Below, in pieces: positions 1 through 5,742 of a stretch of 5,742 nt of DNA. This stretch comes from JAWLCG01 sp041687295 (lineage in GTDB: Bacteria > Planctomycetota > Phycisphaerae > SM23-33 > FEN-1343), in assembly GCA_041687295.1 (NCBI GenBank), contig JAWLCG010000329.1, forward strand, positions 1 to 5,742, read 5' to 3'. Both the position numbers and the translations under genes were made by a program. Position 1 is the stretch's first letter. Each line of letters starts with the position of its first letter. The notes below the pieces were generated by a model. The model had not been told where the DNA came from. It ran no database searches and was given only the letters and a program-made list of their open reading frames with translations.

Positions 1-1167
1 GTGTTCATCACCTCGCCCGACTTTCTGCACGAGGAGCACGCCATCGCTGCGCTGCAGGCGGGCAAGCACGTCTACTCGGCCGTGCCGGCCGGCGTGACGG
101 TCGAGGAGATGCTCGAGCTCACCGAGACCGTCCGGCGCACGGGCCTGACCTACGCCCTGGGCGAGACGAGCTACTACCGACCCCAGAGCCTCTACTGCCG
201 CCAGCGGTTCGCCGCGGGCGACTTCGGCCGATTCGTCTACGGCGAGGGGCAGTACTACCACCACATGGCCCACTGGTTCTACCTGCCCTTCTACGACGCC
301 AACGGCCCCGACTGGAAACGCTACGCCTCCGTGCCGCCGATGTGGTACATCACCCACTCGGCCAGCCACGTGCTCAGCGTCACCTTCAGCCGAATGACCC
401 ACGTGAGCTGCTTCGGCTGGCACGACGACGGGGAGGACGGCCTGTTCGACCGCGAGCTGTCGGCCTTCGGCAACGACTTCTCCAACCAGTCCGCCCTGTT
501 CCGCACGGCCGACGGGGGCATGGCCCGCATCAACGAGTTTCGCCGCTCGGGCGCCGGCGAGAGCCGCATGAGCATCATCGGCAGCCGGGCCGCCTATGAG
601 GAACAGGCCAACCCCGCCCACCTCGACCTCAGGGTCGCCGATCAGATCGACGGCGGCCAGGCCCGAGCCTCCGACTCGGCCGCCAGCTCGGGCGTATGGA
701 CCGAGCTCCGCTGGAAGCACGACCCCCGCCGACCCGACGGCAGCTACGACTACGAGATGGCCCAGCACTGGAACTACAAGCACAAGGAAGACCTCACGCC
801 CATCCATCGCATGGACGGCGTGGAGATCACCGAGGCCAACCTCGGCGACCTGCCCCGCTCCTTCCTGGGCAAGCGCCACCTGGGCGTCTCGTCGATGCAC
901 CCGGTGCACCGCCTGCCGGCCGAGTTCGTCGGCATGCCCAACGGCCACGCCGGCTCGCACCAGTTCCTCGTGCACGACTTCTTCGAGGCCGTCCGCACCG
1001 GTCAGCTGCCGCCCAACCACGTCTGGCTGGGCGTGCGGTACAGCCTGCCCGGCGCGGTCGCCCATGAGTCGTGCAAGCGCGAGGGCGAACGGCTGAGCAT
1101 CCCCGACGCCGGCCTGCCCCCCGCCGACGCCAAATGCATCGACCCGCTGGTGAAGCTCCGCGACTGA
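1..1167 (+). CDS. Gfo/Idh/MocA-family NAD(P)-dependent oxidoreductase, 5' end outside window
   Basis: The visible 388 residues match the later part of a Gfo/Idh/MocA dehydrogenase, a cytoplasmic family that oxidises or reduces sugars, inositols and related compounds with NAD(P). The reading begins inside the dinucleotide fold: ITSPDFLHEEHAIAALQAGK (visible residues 3-22) is the usual strand and helix just before the EKP motif, so the GTG at base 1 is an internal valine codon and the GxGxxG segment, perhaps 70 residues, lies upstream. The EKP position reads AVP (residues 27-29, within YSAVPAG). The C-terminal domain follows, with a THSASH segment (119-123 area) where catalytic histidines often lie, and a typical end, GSHQFLVHDFFEAVRTGQLP (318-337) then AHESCKREGERLSIPD. 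TGA stop at 1165-1167. The substrate cannot be told. The next gene on the same strand encodes a UroD-like protein, which suggests a shared catabolic cluster. Family assignment is firm; enzymatic activity is inferred. Confidence 0.9.
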   Translation: MFITSPDFLHEEHAIAALQAGKHVYSAVPAGVTVEEMLELTETVRRTGLTYALGETSYYRPQSLYCRQRFAAGDFGRFVYGEGQYYHHMAHWFYLPFYDANGPDWKRYASVPPMWYITHSASHVLSVTFSRMTHVSCFGWHDDGEDGLFDRELSAFGNDFSNQSALFRTADGGMARINEFRRSGAGESRMSIIGSRAAYEEQANPAHLDLRVADQIDGGQARASDSAASSGVWTELRWKHDPRRPDGSYDYEMAQHWNYKHKEDLTPIHRMDGVEITEANLGDLPRSFLGKRHLGVSSMHPVHRLPAEFVGMPNGHAGSHQFLVHDFFEAVRTGQLPPNHVWLGVRYSLPGAVAHESCKREGERLSIPDAGLPPADAKCIDPLVKLRD

Positions 1168-1168
1168 C

Positions 1169-1203
1169 TATGGAGTGCGGCGACAAAGTCGCTGCTTTGG
1201 CTT
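1169..1203 (+). repeat. Dispersed hairpin repeat R1, copy 1
   Basis: This copy starts one base after the stop of the oxidoreductase gene. It matches an inverted copy at 2574-2608 at 30 of 35 bases, and its first 11 bases recur at the window end (5732-5742). It holds a hairpin at 1177-1195: GCGGCGAC, loop AAA, GTCGCTGC, with one G-T wobble in an 8-bp stem, followed by TTTGG. Read from the ATG at 1170 it would give MECGDKVAALAW, but four of the five differences from copy 2 change the residue, so it does not look like a gene. It could act as a weak terminator or mRNA 3' end; this is inference. Confidence 0.7.
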
Positions 1204-1237
1204 GGGGTGCGACCATCCCCGCCGATGCCGAACACGC

Positions 1238-1257
1238 GGGCGATGCCCGCCCTACTA
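1238..1257 (+). repeat. Short shared element R3, copy 1 (GGGCNNTGCCCGCCCTAC)
   Basis: This 20-base stretch matches 2641-2660 at 17 of 20 positions and contains a small GGGC/GCCC inverted pair. In both places it sits close to a copy of repeat R1. It lies just upstream of the UroD-like gene. Because it is short and GC-rich, chance similarity is possible. Confidence 0.4.
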
Positions 1258-1267
1258 TGGAACTGGC

Positions 1268-2371
1268 ATGCCGATCAACTTCGAGCCGAGCCGTTGGAGT
1301 CGCATCGCCGAGGTCGCCCGGGCCTGGTGGGCGGGCACGCTGGACCGTCCGCTGGTGCAGGTGTACGTGGGCGGGCAGGACCCGGGGCGGCCCGAGCCGG
1401 CGCTGCCGAGCCTGGGCTTCACGTCGCACTACGACCTGGCCGTGCCGGCCGAGGCCATCGTCGATCGGTGTGACTACGATCTGTCGCGGATGAAGTGCCT
1501 GGGCGACGCCTTTCCGCACGTGCTGCCGAACTTCGGGCCGGGGGTGCTGGCGGCCTTTCTGGGCTGCCGGGTCCGCAACACGGCCGCCACCACCTGGTTC
1601 GAGCCGCCGGCCGAGCGGGAGCTGGCGGAGATGAACTTCGCCCTCGACCCCGACAACCCCTGGCTGCAGCGCGTGCTGGCTGTGACCCGCGCGGCCATGG
1701 ACCGCTGGGGCGGGCAGGTCCAGGTGGCCATGACAGACCTGGGCGGGGCGCTGGACGTGCTGGCGTCCTTTCGGCCGGCCGATCGGCTGCTGCTGGACCT
1801 CTACGACTGCCCCGAGCAGGTCGAGCGGCTGGTCTGGCAGATCCACGAGCTGTGGTGGCGCAGCTTCGACGCCATCGACGCCGTGCTCCGCGCCGGCGGC
1901 AACCCGGGCTACACGGCCTGGACGCCGCTGCTGTCCGAAGCGCCCTCCTACATGCTCCAGTGCGACCTGAGCTACATGATCGGCCCGGGGATGTTCGAGC
2001 GGTTCGTCCTGCCGGAGCTGGCGGCCTCGTGCCGGAGGCTGGGCAACCCGGCCTACCACCTCGACGGGCCCGGGCAGATCCCCCACGTCGACGCGCTGCT
2101 CGGCATCGACGAACTGCGAGCCATCCAGTACGTCCCGACCGTCTCGGCCCGCGACGCCACGCAGTACCCCGACCTGCACCGCCGCATCCGCGCCGGCGGC
2201 AAGCGGATCCAGGTGTTTGGCCACTACTCCAGACTGGGCCTGGGCCTGCTGGACGTCCTGGCCGAGCAGCTCGGCGACGCCCGCAACATCGCCATGATCG
2301 CCTGGGTCCCCGCCGACCAGGAGGCCGACGCCCGCGCCTTCCTCCGCCGCTACGGCGTCGAGGAGGAGTAG
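1268..2371 (+). CDS. Uroporphyrinogen decarboxylase/MetE-like family protein (not HemE)
   Basis: The 367-residue product resembles the UroD/cobalamin-independent methionine synthase-like superfamily, TIM-barrel proteins that include corrinoid methyltransferases and many uncharacterised members. Visible signs are the start INFEPSRW...WWAGTLDRPLVQV (3-32), MTDLGGALDVLASFRPADRL (155-174), QCDLSYMIGPGMFERFVLPE (231-250) and YHLDGPGQIPHVDALLGI (263-280), where H264 and D266 are candidate metal- or substrate-binding residues. The N-terminal MRQAGRY-type motif of true HemE is absent, so haem synthesis is unlikely. The ATG at 1268 is chosen because the product then starts where I remember family members starting. 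The 31 codons upstream, back to a GTG at 1175, lie in repeat sequence and read as unlike-protein residues. The ribosome site is weak (GGAA at 1259-1262, 5 bases from ATG). It follows the oxidoreductase gene by 100 bases on the same strand and may be cotranscribed. A methyl-transfer or decarboxylation role is possible, but substrate and reaction are unknown. Confidence 0.87.
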   Translation: MPINFEPSRWSRIAEVARAWWAGTLDRPLVQVYVGGQDPGRPEPALPSLGFTSHYDLAVPAEAIVDRCDYDLSRMKCLGDAFPHVLPNFGPGVLAAFLGCRVRNTAATTWFEPPAERELAEMNFALDPDNPWLQRVLAVTRAAMDRWGGQVQVAMTDLGGALDVLASFRPADRLLLDLYDCPEQVERLVWQIHELWWRSFDAIDAVLRAGGNPGYTAWTPLLSEAPSYMLQCDLSYMIGPGMFERFVLPELAASCRRLGNPAYHLDGPGQIPHVDALLGIDELRAIQYVPTVSARDATQYPDLHRRIRAGGKRIQVFGHYSRLGLGLLDVLAEQLGDARNIAMIAWVPADQEADARAFLRRYGVEEE

Positions 2372-2411
2372 GAGTTTGCAGGGCGGACACCGCGTGCGTC
2401 TGGTCATATAG

Positions 2412-2429
2412 CCCCCGGCATGCCGGGGG
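2412..2429 (+). terminator. Probable intrinsic terminator of the UroD-like gene (perfect 18-base palindrome)
   Basis: CCCCCGGCATGCCGGGGG is a perfect palindrome beginning 41 bases after the UroD-like stop codon. As RNA it would fold into a very stable GC stem with a tight loop at the centre. The tract after it is GTCTTCG, which has only a few T residues, so termination could be partial or factor-assisted. The position at the end of a convergent gene supports the call; a protein-binding or DNA cruciform role is the alternative. Confidence 0.55.
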
Positions 2430-2496
2430 GTCTTCGTAGGCCGGATCGAGCACGGCGAGGCCCGGCGGCAGCGTAGGATCGCGGTCCTCCCCCAAG

Positions 2497-2536
2497 CGTC
2501 CGGGTGCCGTGGCTACGGTGTCTGTAGCCACGTCTT
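2497..2536 (+). repeat. Dispersed hairpin repeat R2, copy A
   Basis: This 40-base element matches 5636-5675 at 35 of 40 positions in the same orientation. Its core is an inverted pair, GTGGCTAC (2509-2516) and GTAGCCAC (2524-2531), with a 7-base loop. In this copy the core is enclosed by the perfect outer arms CCCAAGCG (2491-2498) and CGCTTGGG (2553-2560). Four of the five differences between copies are transitions, and three fall in or next to the loop, so the stem is largely kept. A copy of R1 follows closely, as it does at the other locus. Confidence 0.75.
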
Positions 2537-2550
2537 TCGATGGTTGAGGG

Positions 2551-2586
2551 GCCGCTTGGGCCTGTTCGCCATCGAGCCAAAGCGGC
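2551..2586. repeat. Imperfect inverted repeat, 11-bp arms with one mismatch
   Basis: The left arm GCCGCTTGGGC (2551-2561) pairs with the right arm GCCAAAGCGGC (2576-2586) at 10 of 11 positions around a 14-base loop. The right arm is the end of repeat R1 copy 2 read on the minus strand, and the left arm resembles the same end in the opposite orientation. The region may therefore have arisen by inverted duplication of part of R1. Confidence 0.6.
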
Positions 2587-2608
2587 GTCGTTGCCGCCGC
2601 ACTCCATA
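2574..2608 (-). repeat. Dispersed hairpin repeat R1, copy 2 (inverted)
   Basis: On the minus strand this matches 1169-1203 at 30 of 35 bases. The hairpin occupies 2582-2600 (GCGGCG, loop GCAACGA, CGCCGC), a 6-bp perfect stem in the same place as the stem of copy 1. It is followed by TTTGG, as in copy 1. The possible translation MECGGNDAALA keeps the frame of copy 1 but differs at most variable codons, which argues against coding. Confidence 0.7.
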
Positions 2609-2640
2609 CGGCCCAGGCTTGCTCTGACGCCATCGGCGGC

Positions 2641-2660
2641 GGGCCGTGCCCGCCCTACGA
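2641..2660 (+). repeat. Short shared element R3, copy 2
   Basis: This stretch matches 1238-1257 at 17 of 20 bases, sharing TGCCCGCCCTAC. It lies between R1 copy 2 and the gyrA terminator. The similarity is short, so a common origin with copy 1 is only suggested by the shared company of R1. Confidence 0.4.
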
Positions 2661-2663
2661 GAA

Positions 2664-2696
2664 GCGGGCCCGGCCCTGGTGAGGGGACGGGCCCGC
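2664..2696 (-). terminator. Probable gyrA terminator hairpin
   Basis: On the minus strand, 28 bases after the gyrA stop codon, GCGGGCCC (2696-2689) pairs perfectly with GGGCCCGC (2671-2664). Inside the stem a further CCC/GGG pair can form, leaving a 7-base loop. The sequence after the stem is TTCTCGT, a poor T tract, so efficiency is uncertain. Position and stem strength make a terminator the best reading. Confidence 0.6.
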
Positions 2697-2724
2697 GGTA
2701 ACTCTGAACCGATGTCCGAGGGGG

Positions 2725-5466
<2,742 letters not shown>

Positions 5467-5475
5467 GTGTTCTTG

Positions 5476-5480
5476 CCTCC
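5476..5480 (-). promoter_or_regulatory. Shine-Dalgarno site that sets the gyrA start
   Basis: On the minus strand GGAGG ends 9 bases before the GTG at 5466. This is the only strong ribosome-binding sequence ahead of gyrA, and it decides for a 913-residue product over a 940-residue one starting at the GTG at 5547. Confidence 0.8.
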
Positions 5481-5550
5481 AAAACGCCAGGGATGGGTGG
5501 CCGCAAATCGTCCGGGCCCCACATCTTGTGCTTTCTGACTGAAACACGCT

Positions 5551-5579
5551 ATTTTACCATTTCGCCCCCGCGCTGTACA
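5551..5579 (-). promoter_or_regulatory. Predicted sigma70-like gyrA promoter
   Basis: On the minus strand TGTACA (5579-5574, 4 of 6 to TTGACA) is followed after exactly 17 bases by TAAAAT (5556-5551, 5 of 6 to TATAAT). Transcription would begin near 5544, giving a leader of roughly 78 bases before the GTG start. The surroundings are unusually AT-rich for this window. Just upstream lies a GC block with CCCC/GGGG arms (5585-5601), flanked by A and T runs, which might bind a regulator; that part is speculative. Confidence 0.6.
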
Positions 5580-5635
5580 GAAATCCCCGGCCCCGGAGGG
5601 GGAAAAATCACCTGAAAACAGGGCTCTTTCACCCT

Positions 5636-5675
5636 CGTCCGGGCGCCGTGGCTATGGCGTTTGTAGCCACCTCTT
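5636..5675 (+). repeat. Dispersed hairpin repeat R2, copy B
   Basis: This element is 35 of 40 identical to 2497-2536. The core arms are GTGGCTA (5648-5654) and TAGCCAC (5664-5670). This copy has different outer arms: CCGGGCGCC (5639-5647) and GGCGCCGG (5678-5685), complementary apart from one extra G. It lies upstream of the gyrA promoter, and R1 starts about 57 bases further on, so the R2-R1 pairing seen after the UroD-like gene recurs here. Confidence 0.75.
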
Positions 5676-5731
5676 GGGGCGCCGGATCGTCAGTCGCACC
5701 GGCCGATGGAGACCCAGGGCGCGGGCGCTAA

Positions 5732-5742
5732 TATGGAGTGCG
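5732..5742 (+). repeat. Dispersed hairpin repeat R1, copy 3, cut by window end
   Basis: TATGGAGTGCG is identical to the first 11 bases of R1 copies 1 and 2. Eleven bases alone could match by chance, but its place after R2 copy B parallels the other locus, so a truncated third copy is likely. Confidence 0.55.

Larger units (their letters stand above)
2372..2724. other. Convergent intergenic region packed with inverted repeats
   Basis: These 353 bases lie between the stop codons of the UroD-like gene (plus) and gyrA (minus). I see no credible gene here; the short open frames are repeat-derived. In order it holds a perfect palindrome (2412-2429), a loose GCCGG/CCGGC pair (2440-2444 and 2462-2466), repeat R2 (2497-2536) bracketed by the perfect arms CCCAAGCG (2491-2498) and CGCTTGGG (2553-2560), an 11-bp stem (2551-2586), repeat R1 inverted (2574-2608), element R3 (2641-2660) and the gyrA terminator hairpin (2664-2696). 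Confidence 0.75.

Noticed and set aside
1268..2371. Assignment of the UroD-like gene as hemE.
   Set aside because: The conserved N-terminal substrate-binding motif of true uroporphyrinogen decarboxylase is missing and there is no haem gene nearby; the YHLDGPG motif points to the broader uncharacterised family.
827..2407. A 526-codon minus-strand open frame across the oxidoreductase end and the UroD-like gene.
   Set aside because: It spans two well-supported genes and the repeat gap, and its product is low-complexity with no family signature; it is a shadow of high GC content.
2404..2607. A 67-codon minus-strand open frame starting MECGGNDAALA.
   Set aside because: It starts in repeat R1 and runs through other inverted repeats. 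The same start appears in R1 copy 1 but most variable positions change the residue, so no selection for protein is seen.
5467..5547. N-terminal extension of GyrA to a GTG at 5547 (27 extra residues).
   Set aside because: The predicted -10 box is at 5551-5556, so this codon would lie at about the transcription start. A good GGAGG site instead precedes the GTG at 5466, and the extra residues do not resemble GyrA.
5585..5601. CCCC/GGGG inverted pair with an A run, as a plus-strand terminator.
   Set aside because: The run after the stem on the plus strand is A, not T, and no plus-strand gene ends just upstream. It lies immediately upstream of the gyrA promoter, so at most it is a possible regulatory site.

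Overview
This is a GC-rich window holding three protein-coding genes and no ribosomal or transfer RNA gene, CRISPR array or transposase. The gene content and the short hairpin repeats between genes suggest a member of the Planctomycetota or a related PVC-group bacterium. The signs are a Gfo/Idh/MocA oxidoreductase with a YSAVPAG motif, an uroporphyrinogen-decarboxylase-like protein beginning INFEPSRW, and intergenic repeats containing GGAGTGCGGCG. The phylum is an inference from memory of such genomes, not from a search.

Layout: (1) bases 1-1167, plus strand, a Gfo/Idh/MocA-family NAD(P)-dependent oxidoreductase whose N-terminal Rossmann half lies outside the window. (2) A 100-base gap filled by a dispersed repeat. 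(3) Bases 1268-2371, plus strand, a 367-residue UroD/MetE-like family protein that is not HemE. (4) A 353-base convergent intergenic region with a perfect 18-base palindrome acting as a probable terminator, copies of two dispersed repeats, a third short shared element and the gyrA terminator. (5) Bases 2725-5466, minus strand, a complete gyrA of 913 codons with a clear Shine-Dalgarno sequence and a sigma70-like promoter. (6) A 276-base upstream region ending in second copies of the same repeats, the last cut by the window edge.

The first two genes are co-directional and probably form part of a catabolic cluster handling a sugar-derived or methylated substrate that cannot be named here. gyrA is an independent housekeeping unit facing them, and no gyrB is visible beside it. 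The points most worth a second look are: the GyrA quinolone-resistance region lacks both the serine and the acidic residue that anchor fluoroquinolones; both GyrA-box motifs lack the usual basic residues; the oxidoreductase has AVP in place of the usual EKP; and the intergenic hairpin repeats recur as pairs. I found no sign of a wholly new defence, mobile or regulatory system.
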